Assembly (NCBI GenBank): GCA_944548615.1
Contig: OX155971.1
Location: forward strand, 26,400,072-26,464,071
DNA length: 64,000 nucleotides
Source: Micropterix aruncella
Lineage: Eukaryota > Arthropoda > Insecta > Lepidoptera > Micropterigidae
Direction: 5' to 3'
Both the position numbers and the translations under genes were made by a program. Below are positions 31,963 through 42,547 of the stretch, piece by piece. The notes under the pieces are model-generated. The model ran no database searches. It was not told the origin of the DNA and saw only the letters and a list, made by a program, of their open reading frames with translations. Each line of letters starts with the position of its first letter. Position 1 is the first letter of the stretch.

Positions 31963-32372
31963 TTTGGAAGACTGTAAAAGATTTGTGCACAAAAATAGTA
32001 TTTATGAGCAAAATATTTAATTAAATATTTATTGAGTTGGCAGCGCCGTTATGAGACGATAAGCGATCGCAGTGCGAGTTTTCGATTCGGTTGACGATAT
32101 AGGCAGGTACCCGCCAAATGTAAACAACAAAACAGCACCTGTTTCTCGCCTGTCCTCACATCGATCTTGGTTGTATTTCGTATCAATCTCTTGGCCGCAT
32201 TTCGCACTACAGTCTGCAAACTTGTCCAGTTGGAAAACACGCGAAAAAACTTATTCATTTAATAAATTTATAGAACATTGTGATACGATCCTGGTTATCA
32301 AGCAGCGTTGCCAGTTTATGGCATTTAATTACGATAGCCCGTTCTAAGTTTCACCATGACATGGCTCCTGCA

Positions 32373-33250
32373 CTTATATACATATTTGGGGTCGGTTTTT
32401 TTATGTTAAAATTTTGTATTATATTTAGATCAACTTAAGATTATTGTACATTTACAGTTATTGTACATACACAGTCGATACTCAAGTACACTTTAAGGTA
32501 ACCCTCACTCGAGTGACACTCAAGTACCATCCTCAAAATTGCTTTTCATAGTCGTTACTTAAGTGCTCCCTTCATTGGGTATGCACTCAAGGGACCGTCA
32601 AGCAATTGGATTCATTGTTACTTCGAAATGAAGCATATTTCTATTACAAAGTTTTAAAAAATCGCCCTTTAAGCAATATGTTTGTGTTCTGTGGTTGAAT
32701 ATATCCCACGCGCCAGCTGTCTATGACTGATGTTTGCTTGTCAGTCGCCGTTTCAAGAGGATTGTTAAAAGCTTACATTATCATAAAAGGTTATTTAATC
32801 CCTCACGTAACGGAGCGATACATTTACCACGGAATAATTACGTGGATCGCCTATAATTTTTAAAAAGTAAGCTTGTAAAATCGGCCAAATCATTATAAGC
32901 CTTAATAAGTTTTGATTCGCAAAAACACAAAGGAGTTAGTGGAATGATCAATTCGCACACGACAAAGTGAGCAAGCACATTTAAATTTATAAGTTCAATA
33001 CTTAAGAAATTTCGGCATTTTCCACACACACTCAAGGATTGTGTATGAATACAAAAATACATCGAAAATGTCTCTTCAGCTGTAACGTGGGGTCTTTCTA
33101 TACCCCCATCATAAAAACCAACCAACTTTGTATTTAAAGGCAAAATTGTTTGGAGGGGGGCTTGTCTACTTGCCGGGAAAGTTTTGTGGTGACACAACCT
33201 ATTTTTTCTTATCCTTTGAGTTTGTTGCATCCCGCATTGGTTCAAATACC
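32373..33250. other. No gene; a short shared repeat
   Basis: The segment about 32500-32575 (cactcgagtgacactcaagt, accatcctcaaaattgcttt) is an inverted match of 58345-58420. Nothing else recognised. Confidence 0.4.
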
Positions 33251-33862
33251 TAATGGGCCCTGTCGCAGTTGGTCACTATATGTTCAGGATCGGTCAAACT
33301 CACAGGTCAACACCCATCCGGCGGCCTCCACTTAGAAGTGCAAGCCCGGGTAGAACTCTGGCCTGCGGGCCAGTTTCGTCTAGGAGTTGCACCTCGGGCG
33401 CTCCTGGATGGTTTGCGCGCTTTGCGGCGTCCTTCAATCGATTGTGCATTCTGACTAACATTCGGGGGAGTCTGGAAACAGTACTGCCTCCGATAGAGCG
33501 GGGGTAGTTGTTGACCTTACGGCGACTGCTCCTGAAACGACCAATCGGCTACCCGATTCCGGGAGAACAGCCGGATAAAGGACGCCGTGGTCCGCGATAG
33601 ATTCGGTAGACACCGTATCACCGATTCATAAGAAGAGGACTGTACAAGCGGCCTCGAGCCTGTAACCAGTCGGGAGACCAGAGTAATCTGGTTACAACTG
33701 GTAGTGAGGGCCGCTGGTGGATTAACATGGCTATCTTGCGGCAAGACGTTGGCTTCTTACGGGAGTGTGACGTAACTAGACTCACCTTATGGAAGACAGA
33801 ACGATCTAATATCGTTGAAATTTCCTGAGGTGACTGACGGCTTCGCCTGTTGTAGTCGACAG
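33251..33862 (-). mobile_element. Family B repeat, near-complete reversed copy
   Basis: From taatgggccctgtcgcagtt to gttgtagtcgacagc. Possible short target duplication ttggttcaaa / ttgattcaac just outside (33238 and 33869), imperfect. Carries the same central block as the other copies. Confidence 0.8.
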
Positions 33863-34194
33863 CTCTAGTTGATTCAACGCCTATCCACCCCTCCTCCACT
33901 GGCTACAGCTTTACCTACGCCCATTAAAAGGGGATTTTGATAAACCACAGAATTTGCTGTAATTTCCGCTGTGCCGTCCGCTGAGCTTCCGCTCGACAGA
34001 TGGAGTTCACTTCTTTTGCGGTTTTCCTTTGCGCTCAGCATAGCCTCCCTCGCCACGTCGACCGAAACTCACATTATGCTGCTACTATATACATACATTT
34101 TACACGAGCGTCGTGAACATATATAATATTACCATTATAAAGTTATACATGCAGACTTTGGCGGTCCGAGGGTCGATTGTAGAGCCACTTGTAT
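33863..34194. other. No recognised feature
   Basis: About 330 bp between two oppositely oriented family B copies. No coding signal. Confidence 0.4.
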
Positions 34195-34618
34195 GTGTCG
34201 ACTACAACGGCAGAACCATTTACCTCAGGAAGTTTTAACGATATTAATTGTTCTGTCCCACGTGAGGTGAGCGTAGAAGATTTGGGGACGAAACAGACGA
34301 CTTTCTAGTTACGCTACTCGCCAGTAAGAGACCCAGAGGGCGGCCTTAAGCCTTCACTGCCAGTTTCAGCCAGATTTCTCCAGCCTACCGACTGGTTACG
34401 GGTTCGAGGTCGCTTGCACGGTCCTCTTATGTAGCGGTGATTAGATGTCTACCGAATCGGCGGACCACGGCGTCCTTTGCTCGGCTGTTCACCCGGTATC
34501 GGGTAGCCGATTGGTCGTTTTAAGAGCGGTTAGAAGGCTATAAGGTTAACAACCACCCAGCTCAATAGGAAGTCGTTTCCAGACTCCCTCGGTTATCAGT
34601 CGGAATGCACATTTGATC
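34195..34618 (+). mobile_element. Family B repeat, 5' two-thirds
   Basis: Begins at the family start gtgtcgactacaacggcaga, keeps cctcaggaagttttaacga and the central block, and stops matching at ggaatgcacatttgatcga. The 3' end is replaced by the purine tract that follows. Confidence 0.75.
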
Positions 34619-34851
34619 GAGGGATGGGGGTAACCTTGGGGGGGGTTGGCGGTAGAGAAGGGACAGAGAGGGAGGGGGTGTAACGAAAGGGATGGCTGGA
34701 GGTGGAGGAGGGGGATGGATGGGTGGAGGTTGGGAGGCGTAAGAAGGGGGAGACAAAAGGAGGTGGTTGGTCGGGGGGAAGGTGTGGTATAGGGGGAGGT
34801 GGAAGTGGGGGTGTGAAGGGGGGAGGAAGGAGGGAGCGGTGGGAGTCTTGG
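34619..34851 (+). repeat. G-rich purine tract
   Basis: About 230 bp with very strong purine bias and many runs of 3-8 G (for example ggagggggatggatgggtgg). It contains several sets of four G runs, so it could form G-quadruplexes, and long purine runs could form triplexes. Proline-rich frames on the minus strand are a composition effect. Confidence 0.75.
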
Positions 34852-35269
34852 GGTGACAACCGATTTTTATTTAAACAAAATTTGCTTTTTCATAAAAATG
34901 TTTTTTTTTTCAAGTTTTCTGACGGAAGGTATGGTGAAGTAAATATTGTTTATTTGCGATATTTTACCTACCGCTACAAGACCCAGTGCCCTCTTCCCTT
35001 GTCAAACTTTTTAAAAAAAACTAAATTGTTCAAATTTACAAAAAAAAAAAAATATTTTTCGATATATTTTTATTAAAAATCGATTTTTTGCTCGTACTAA
35101 TTCACCGCTTTCATGAGTGCCGAATAATTTAAACTCAACCTGTATTTATACACAGCATAGTAAATCATTGTTATTTGACCAAGATCATGAATATCTCTCA
35201 ATTCAAGAAAAAATTAATACATATGTCTCAAAACACTTTTGACAAAGTGATTTATTTAAGATTCCTATC
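34852..35269. other. AT-rich, part of a diverged dispersed repeat
   Basis: The phrase gcgatattttacctaccgct (about 34957) recurs as gctatattttacctaccgct at about 54622, next to the tandem duplication there, so this is probably a relative of that repeat. No gene. Confidence 0.4.
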
Positions 35270-35400
35270 GTAGATGGTTATCTATTATTACTCCTAGATA
35301 TTTCATTTCCTTCGCTGATTCTATTGGCTCACAATTAAAAGTTATACCCTTATTTTTACAGTCGAGAATATAGATATTACGTGTATTCGTGATACTCGGC
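35270..35400 (-). pseudogene. LINE reverse transcriptase fragment
   Basis: Minus strand reads NIYILDCKNKGITFNCEPIE then MKYLGVIIDNHLR before a stop; KYLGVIID.HL is the conserved block that follows the RT catalytic core in CR1/jockey LINEs. Only about 45 residues remain. Confidence 0.65.
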
Positions 35401-35440
35401 ATGTATGTAAATATTCGTCAATACAGATATTTCTTCCTAT

Positions 35441-35790
35441 TTTTAACACGCTTTTATTAGGTCGACCTGTATGTAACTATGTAATGGAATCTAAGGTAAC
35501 TAATTTAACCATCTTCCAAGGATCGTAGCGTCATGAAAATTGGCAGCTGTAGGTAGTTCTGATGATAATATAATAATATGGTACTGTCGAACTGATCTGA
35601 TGATGGAGTCGGAAGATACGAACTGGAACTTCATGATGGAACATCGTATCACAGCTGTGTTTGGACTTGTTAGAAAAGTCTTGGAATGAACTTTGACAAC
35701 GATTAGGTTTCAAGGTCTGATGATGAAGCCGGAAGATAGGCACTGGCATTCCATGATGGAATATCGTATCATAGCCGTGTGGATGTAAAT
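35441..35790 (-). repeat. Family F repeat, copy 2, with a partial tandem duplication
   Basis: Reverse copy of 2508-2780, starting at taacacgcttttattaggtc. After about 35715 the last ~75 bp are repeated in diverged form (gatgatgaagccggaagata versus gatgatggagtcggaagata), giving a partial tandem duplication. Confidence 0.65.
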
Positions 35791-35822
35791 ATCGTATCAT
35801 AGCCCAAAAGTGGGTTTGTTTT

Positions 35823-35995
35823 TACACAACTGCCCACAAAAAAGGAGTGTAATGTGTTTAGGGTTCATATAATAATATCGTATATATGTTTCCGTTTCTT
35901 TATTCCACCATAACTACTAAATGCTTGAACTGATTTAGAAGTGTGAAGTAATGATAGAATCGCTATGTCATCCCGAGTGTCATAGCGTACGTGCC
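35823..35995 (+). repeat. Family E repeat, copy 1
   Basis: Starts acacaactgcccacaaaaaa and continues ggagtgtaatgtgtttaggg, actaaatgcttgaactgat, atcgctatgtcatcccgagt. Same order in copies at 36340, 55226 and 59255. No coding. Confidence 0.6.
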
Positions 35996-36339
35996 CGACC
36001 CCTTGCTATCATACATATAAGGAGAAAGCAGCTTCGATATAAATCGCCGTGTTACGTGTTGGTTGTGCTATAAGAGTCATCATTTAACAGTTTTTTTTCG
36101 TTCGTCTTCTTTGCTGTCGCCAGAAATAAGCCTGTAGGACCAGTAACAAATAGAAGTTTCTGGAATATTCATTTTGCAAAATATTCATTATATAAAATAT
36201 TTCATTATCACACTCCACAAAATATTATTAATGTTTTAGTGAACGTATTTGGTTCTAACGAAATTATTTCATTCTGAAAATTTAGAAAATTATAAAATTA
36301 CGTAATTTTACTAGGAAAAAAAATCAATATGTTGATTTG

Positions 36340-36490
36340 TTGCACGACTGCCCAACAAAAAGGAGTGAAATATGTTCAGGGTTCATGTATGTTATTGATC
36401 CCACCACAAGTTCTAAACGCTTAAACTGATTTAGATTGTGTGGCATAGTTGGCATCGCTATGTCATTCCAGGTATCATAGCTAGCTGTCC
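36340..36490 (+). repeat. Family E repeat, copy 2
   Basis: Starts gcacgactgcccaacaaaaa, then gtgaaatatgttcagggttc, taaacgcttaaactgattta and atcgctatgtcattccaggt. About 350 bp after copy 1, same orientation. Confidence 0.6.
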
Positions 36491-36612
36491 AAATGTCAAA
36501 TTAATAAAATGTCCGAATGTCCAAATGTCAATAAATTTAGATACATACATCGTGTTCATTTTCAAATTAAAGGTGTAATTGATTATATTATGGACTTTAT
36601 GATTATCATATA

Positions 36613-36679
36613 ACTAGCTGACTCGGCGAACTTCGTACCGCGTAACAGTCAATGAATGTCGTGTTACAGATTAGCTGAA
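36613..36679 (-). mobile_element. Putative Helitron 3' terminus
   Basis: On the minus strand ...CGAAGTTCGCCGAGTCAGCTAGT ends in CTAGT, the Helitron-type CTRR-T ending. A similar end lies at 49444. If this is the end of a minus-strand Helitron, the helicase remnant at 40243-40385 lies on the expected side, with a LINE inserted between them; that link is a guess. Confidence 0.35.
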
Positions 36680-39340
36680 CTTATTTATTTATTTTTTATT
36701 TTATTTATTTTATTTTATTTCATTTTATTTGGTTAACAAACAGCGTTTATACATAACAAATACAAAATATAACAATAAAACTATGACTAATTATATGTTA
36801 ACACTATCTATCTATAATGTGTACAGTACATATCTCCGTTATTATATCTTATTTATATATATACATTTTTTAGCAAATTTAATATTATAGAAAAATAAAA
36901 AGAACAAAAAAAAATGGAAATGAAATTTTACATTGGGATTACAAACAATATTAATTATTTTGTACCAAAGATACATTTTAAAAAACAAAAAATTGCAAAA
37001 ACAAAAAATTACAAAAAAGCTATTCATGTAAACTGTTCAAGCGATTAATAGTCATTATATAAATACGCGGGACAAAGGACTGATAGGATTTTTTAATGGT
37101 TTCCTTAAAGTGACTTTTAACTGATGAAAAAATATCAATGTACCCGAACCTATCGTTATACGTTGTCATAGCTCTGTATATTATTTAATGCTTCGTATAA
37201 TTAGAGTTATATATCTTATATGAAACAGGTTCGGGTTCCGAGTAATCCGAGGAGGAGCCAGAATGGATATCTTTTCGACCAGATACGCACTGTCAACATT
37301 GTTATTTATTACGTTGTAGAGAAACATCATATCGCAAGTTGTACGCCTATCTTCAAGACTATCGAGTTTAAAAGAGCTAATCTATCCTTGTACGATTCAG
37401 CAGATTTATTTTCCCTAAAGCACAAGTGCCTTAAGAATTTTTTTTGAATACGCTCGATTCGTTGCTTATACACATTGTATTGAGGGGACCAAATACAAGA
37501 TGCAAATTAATGTATACTACGGACATAGGCTTGGTATATTACTAACAAGGTGGATATCTCGGAAAAGGGCTTGCACGCCCTTAGTAGAAAACCTAGCGAT
37601 TTGTATGCTCTGGTGACAATACTTTCAATGTGCTGGTCGAATTTCATTTTGGAATCGAGTAAAACCCCCAAATCTCGGACAATGTTAGTCTCCTTAATGT
37701 TATCTAAACCAATTTTATAATTGTATAATATTTTATTTCTGTTTCTCGTTAACGTGATTCGATGGCACTTCTTGACATTAAGATCGAGCTTGTTCAAAAC
37801 ACAGTATTCGCTAAGACGGCTCAGGTCATCCTGCAGGCGTAAACAGTCAGCCACTTTTGAGATAACAGAATAAACTTTAAGGTCATCCGCGTATAGGATA
37901 AACTGGCAAGATTTAAAACAGGAACCGATATCGTTAATATATATATTGAATAAGAGCGGTCCCAGGTGTGATCCCTGTGGAACACCCGAAGGAATCGAAA
38001 TAAAGTCTGATTTAAATCCACCTACGACGACAACCTGTTGACGATTATGAATATAAGATGTGAACCATCTTAACAGATCGCCGTGTATACCGAGTTTCTC
38101 AAGTTTAATTAATAATATAGAATGATTTACCCTGTCAAATGCTTTTGAGAAATCTGTATATATAACATCAGTTTGTATCCGATTGTTCATGTTATCCAGG
38201 ATTTCGTTAGTGAATTGACTTAAGTTCGTGACTACAGATCGCTTACTCATGAAGCCGTGCTGATACGGAGAAAGCGAATTGCAAATGGCGGGATAAATCT
38301 GATCGTATATAATTTTTTCGAAAACTTTACTGAACACCGGAAGGATTGAGATGGGCCTATAATGCGATATGTTATTATTTAAGCCACTTTTATGTATTGG
38401 TACAATAAAGGCTTCTTTCCAACGAGAGGGAAATGTACCTTCATCCAGGGAACGGCGGAATAACAAGGCGAGTGGATGAGCTAATTGGCTTGCACAGTTT
38501 ATAATATAGGTGGGAGGAATTCCATCACTTCCAGATCCTTTATTCTTGTCTAGCTTGCTTAAATACTTGCCGATAAGTCCCTTATCGATGGCAATTTTGG
38601 ATATACTACTTGTACTGCTAGGGTGCTCTTCAGGGGAGTCAGGAGCCGGAACAGCGTCCAGTCGTGTGCCCTTGTCAAACACCGATTCGAAGTACTTAGA
38701 GAAAGCTTCGCAGATTTCATGGCCCCCATCAATGTTAAGGTCCTCGTAAATCATGCGTTGAGGTAGCACGTGGTGACGACGGATACTTTTGACATATGAC
38801 CAAATTTCCTTCGGGTTGTCCCTTATAGATGTTTCGCAACGGCTAATATATTGCTGGAAGCAATCATCTCTCATTGCTTTTTGCCGGGCGCGGAGCAGAG
38901 AAAATGATTCGTAATCTTGGGGGTTGCCATATTGACGCCACTATCTGTGGTAATTTGATTTTTCTTTAATGAGTTTAATGAGGGATGCAGTAAACCATTT
39001 GGGATACTAGGAATTCTTACTTCTGCCTTTCGGAACGTAAAGATCAATTTTTTTTAAATTATTCCATAGAAATTTTCGACTGCAACATTTATATCGCAGC
39101 TGTGAAGCAGGCAGTTCCAGTTGGTTACGGAGAGAAATTCATTAATTTTATGATAGTCTGCCTTACTATAAAATAGGACCTCTCTTGGGAGCTCTTTCAG
39201 TGCCTGAGATTTCTCAAACGGCGCTGCGTGACGAGTCTCAGTCGGGCTTGAAGTATTAGATATTGACCGTGACGTTCAAACTAGTGACGTCGCAAATGTG
39301 ACGTTTTTCAGGCGGATTAATCGTAGGGTAATATAAGAAT
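36680..39340 (-). pseudogene. Decayed CR1/jockey-type LINE with long RT frame
   Basis: The main frame (37507-38874, 455 codons) holds the RT: HYRPISILPVFSKVFEK, VIYTDFSKAFDRVNHS (first catalytic Asp, about residue 245), SGVPQGSHLGPLLF (about 297) and ILYADDLKVY (catalytic pair, about 327). Upstream, to about 39190, the protein continues with stops (YPKWFTASLIKLIKEK, FSLLRARQKA) and the endonuclease is largely lost. Downstream the reading shifts frame (IWSPQYNVYKQRIERIQKKF) and the element ends in a TTTTATTT/AAATAAAA tail at 36680-36725. It is the same broad type as the LINE at 27427-32320 but a different, older subfamily. Confidence 0.85.
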
Positions 39341-40242
39341 TACCGAGTATTTTAACACTGTTTTAAGAGGCCTATTACAAAATAGCGTAGGTATTCTTTT
39401 AAAATGAGTTTAAAAAATGAACGCATTTTTTTTTGGATGTAACTATAAAAGATAGGATAAATAAATAAATAAATAAATAAATAACTATTCAACCCTGGGA
39501 GAAAACCGCGGCACTGAGCGCTCTTCTCTTGCGCAAGCAAATATATACACAATTTCTAATTGTTTTTTGCAGTGTTTTCTCCTTTCTAATGACAATAATT
39601 TATATTATGTCGTATTGCTAAAAGAGTGAACTTTAATATAGTATAAGTATTATATAAGAATCTTATTTTATTTCTGAGAAAATTAGAATGATACAGGAAG
39701 TTTTTTTTTAAATTTTGTGTAATTGTAAGTAATGTATACCTTGGATATGTGGTCAAAAAACGAAAAAATAAGGCCGCTATGGTCAACAAGAATACATGAC
39801 GGACATAAAAAAAAATAGTATACGGTTTTCGTTGTAGTGATATTACTGTATTAAGGAGCTCAAAGTTTGCCTTCCGAGCGTTTTACGAATAACGACTTTC
39901 GGAAAATGGGCTGAATAAGTAAATAATATTCGTTATATCTAAAATTAAAGGCCGCTATGGTCAACATCAAGAAATGGTCCAGGTAATTCAGTAATTAAAG
40001 TTTGTAGAAATCTCTTCATTTCTTGGAATTAGAACGCCAAAAATCCACTTTTCTTGCCTTTCTGGAAAAAATATGTGATAGGGCTCTTAACAACGACTTA
40101 ATTTATGATGTTATGAAAGTATACAATGAATACAAAATAAATATTAAGTTCACTACTTTATTACACACAAAAAGAAATATAAAAGTACAAAAATTAAGTA
40201 TATCAATCGCGTGTCAGCAAGACATGATTTAAGACACTCGGT
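39341..40242. other. No gene; a repeated 18-mer
   Basis: The phrase aaggccgctatggtcaac occurs at about 39770 and again at about 39948, so some local duplication exists. An AAATAAAT run lies at 39460-39483. A 69-codon frame at 40023-40232 overlaps the tail of the Helitron remnant and is not called. Confidence 0.4.
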
Positions 40243-40385
40243 TTAAATCTCTTCATTGAAGCACCTTGTGATGTGCGATATTTTTTGTTTTGTATCAGGC
40301 GCAAGAACAAGTAAAGCGGATGATGGGCCGACACGTGAATATGCCACGTACAACTGACTATGAGAAAAACACGGATTTACATTTT
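40243..40385 (-). pseudogene. Helitron Pif1-like helicase C-terminus
   Basis: Minus strand reads NPCFSHSQLYVAYSRVG then PSSALLVLAPDTKQK and ISHITRCFNEEI before TAA at 40243-40245. The block FSHxQLYVAxSRVG is the conserved last motif of Pif1-type helicases in Helitron replicases, which move by rolling-circle transposition. Only about 45 residues remain, with no upstream helicase motifs recognised. Stop position fits the natural C-terminus of the family. Confidence 0.75.
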
Positions 40386-41368
40386 GTATGGGAAAATGTT
40401 TTTCCTTTTATTTTAATTTTTCGTCAACTTTCCAATTCCAGTTTTCATTTTTAATAGTTATTCTGCTATTCGGGACGGATACAAATACTACAAATCAAAA
40501 ACCATGAAAAACGGTCCAGCCATTCTCGAGTTATAAGTGTTCGAACAAACCCGACTTTGTTTTATATACATATATAGATGCGCAAACGTCTTTAAGTACC
40601 TACTGGATATTTACGGAGGTAACATGCGTCAATGGGGCCGTAACGGACCATCCGTAAATTGAAATTTGTTTTAAGGTGATATGATACCTGGGAACGACCA
40701 TATTTGAAAAAAATTAGTTTTATTAATTTTTTGAAAAATATAAGCTTGAATTTTAAAAAAAATATAAGCGAATCCCTCGATATGGAACCAATTTACAATT
40801 TTGACAAAAAAAATGCTCATTGCGTTGGACATTAATTAAGACTTTAAACTGATTTCGAAAACTTTCAGGCGCTTTTACTCCTACAATGTAAGCGGTGAGT
40901 GTGTTTTATTTATTTTTTTTTTAATTGACTGGTTAATACTTGAGCGCTGCGCTTCGCCACATTTTTTATTTAGGCCCTGAATTAATTACAGTTAATTAAA
41001 ACGTGTGAGCGCTCTGAGAGTTACGCTAAATATGCTTTGCCATTAACTCTTTTATACCACCACTGCGCAAAGATAGTTATTATGTGCTAGCGCTGCCATA
41101 GAAAGTTTAGTATGCGCCCGGTTGCCTGAGCGAGCGGACGTAGAATCTGACTGACGCTTCGTCAACGCCGGATTTTTTTTGGTTGAACCCTACAAAATTG
41201 ACCGGCCTGTTTCTTCGCATGTCCGCCTATGTCGGATATTTTTCTGACGTCTCATGTCGCATTAACGTTTCAATGAAGAACTTTATTCCCTTAAAAGGCG
41301 CTATTATGCGCAAATAACTTGTTTGTAATAATTATAATAAATACATAAGTTCACTTCAGTATTGTACC
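40386..41368. other. No recognised gene
   Basis: AT-rich sequence; upstream of the helicase remnant no further helicase motif is readable. Phrase ccattctcgagttataagtg near 40520 is typical of dispersed insect repeats but has no partner here. Confidence 0.35.
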
Positions 41369-41801
41369 GGCGCACGTAGGGCCGAATTATCAATTTACGA
41401 CGACAAAAATACAAAACTTTTTAAGCTATTGCATAGCTTTATCGCGGGCCTAGAGGCCTGCGCGGCGACCGAATGAAGAAATATAGTCAAAGAAAAGAAT
41501 AATATCCGTTTTTTTTTGCTTTATCGAATAAAATCCGTGCGCGGCAATCTATCGGAAGACGTTTAAATTATTCCGAATCATTTGCTCCCGCAGCCGCAAA
41601 TGATTCGGAATAATTTCAACGTTTTCCGATAGAGCGCAGTTATCTGATAGCAGAAAAAATAAAATAAATAAATAATTATAATTGCATAAGTTGTTAAAAA
41701 TGCTATGCAATAGCTTTACCGCGGCAGTCCCCGAGTGCCACACGAATTTTCTTTTTATATTTTTGTCGTCGTAATTTAGTTATTCGGCCATATGTGCGGC
41801 G
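41369..41801. mobile_element. Long-terminal-inverted-repeat MITE enclosing a family A copy
   Basis: Left arm (about 41370-41411) and right arm (about 41755-41800) are inverted copies of about 45 bp: ggccgaattatcaatttacg / acgacgacaaaaata on the left against tatttttgtcgtcgtaattt / agttattcggcc on the right. Between them lies a family A copy. Other A copies lack such arms, so the arms belong to a host MITE. Confidence 0.65.
41418..41744 (-). mobile_element. Family A repeat, copy 3 (internally deleted)
   Basis: Both ends are present (taagctattgcatagctt at left, gtgccacacg at 41744) and the hairpin at about 41548-41640, but about 270 bp of the middle are missing (join near 41490-41500). It shows that ends plus hairpin persist without the rest. 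Confidence 0.85.
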
Positions 41802-42547
41802 GTCGGCGGCGGCGGTTATTGTTCATGTTCACGATACTTACATGGATATTTCCCTTTTACTCTACAAAAGAAAACTCCTATTATATCGGATATCGGATGA
41901 CATGATGAGATAAGTTTATTTTATGAAATGTTATACTATGAGATTTGTATTATACTCCATCTTCCTGCAGCGTGACGCCCGCGTTGCTCCCTCTTCCAGA
42001 CATTGGAATATTTAATTTACCTTCTACTCTACCTCATGCTACTACTCACATCTGTTACAGAAGATAATATCCGCTTGAGTCGTCGTATTTTCCCTTATTC
42101 TATTATATCCCCGTCGTTGTCATTCGCGTCTGAAGAAATCTCCAAAAAGAAAATTACATAACAAAGTTTTTCGTTTTTCTCGGGATGTGTGCGAAATATC
42201 GTGATATTGAATATTGTGATTTTATCTATAGATGAAATCAAAGATAATATAGCATCTAGTATTGATCAAATGAGGGCGAAAGAAATTGAAAATGTAGGAG
42301 ATCATCACTTTCTTTTGCGACTATCGCGAGGTTTAACCCTAGTAGTGTAATATTCTTTTTTACAAGCCCAAAGCATAATCATAATAAGATCCAATGTACT
42401 TGCTAAGATTTTGTGATTGAATATACTCCGTTAATGGAACCCTAGCCATTAAAATAAACTGACTATTTTTAGGTATTTTGCTATGATTATTAGTATTATT
42501 ATATTGCGTTAAGGGGAAAGTTTTGTCGTATTTTAAATAAGCCGACC
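41802..42547. other. No recognised gene
   Basis: AT-rich; starts with a short GGC repeat (ggcggtcggcggcggcgg, about 41798-41815). Nothing else recognised. Confidence 0.35.

Larger units (their letters stand above)
27427..32320 (-). mobile_element. Full-length two-ORF LINE (CR1/jockey-type), 4.9 kb
   Basis: Bounded on both sides by the direct repeat gcattta (27420-27426 and 32321-32327), with one interrupted family K unit on the outside, so both ends are real. Order on the minus strand: 358-bp 5' UTR (31963-32320), ORF1 (31045-31962), a 419-bp spacer, ORF2 (27712-30625 with one frameshift), 3' UTR, and an (AAAT)n tail at 27427-27452. Endonuclease and RT are both present, and the only visible lesion is a 4-base slippage in ORF2. 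This is the youngest autonomous-type element in the window. Confidence 0.9.

Noticed and set aside
28169..32000. Several plus-strand frames of 60-140 codons over the LINE, such as 31442-31861
   Set aside because: They lie antisense to strongly supported LINE ORFs and have no homology of their own.
34195..34618. Family B as an LTR of an endogenous retrovirus
   Set aside because: No TG...CA ends, no paired copies in the same orientation around gag/pol genes, and target duplications of 12-13 bp rather than 4-6 bp.
34596..34859. Proline-rich frames on the minus strand
   Set aside because: They are the translation of the purine tract and have no start, domain or neighbour that would support a gene.
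40023..40232. 69-codon plus-strand frame
   Set aside because: It lies in the 3' region of the antisense Helitron remnant and has no recognisable feature.
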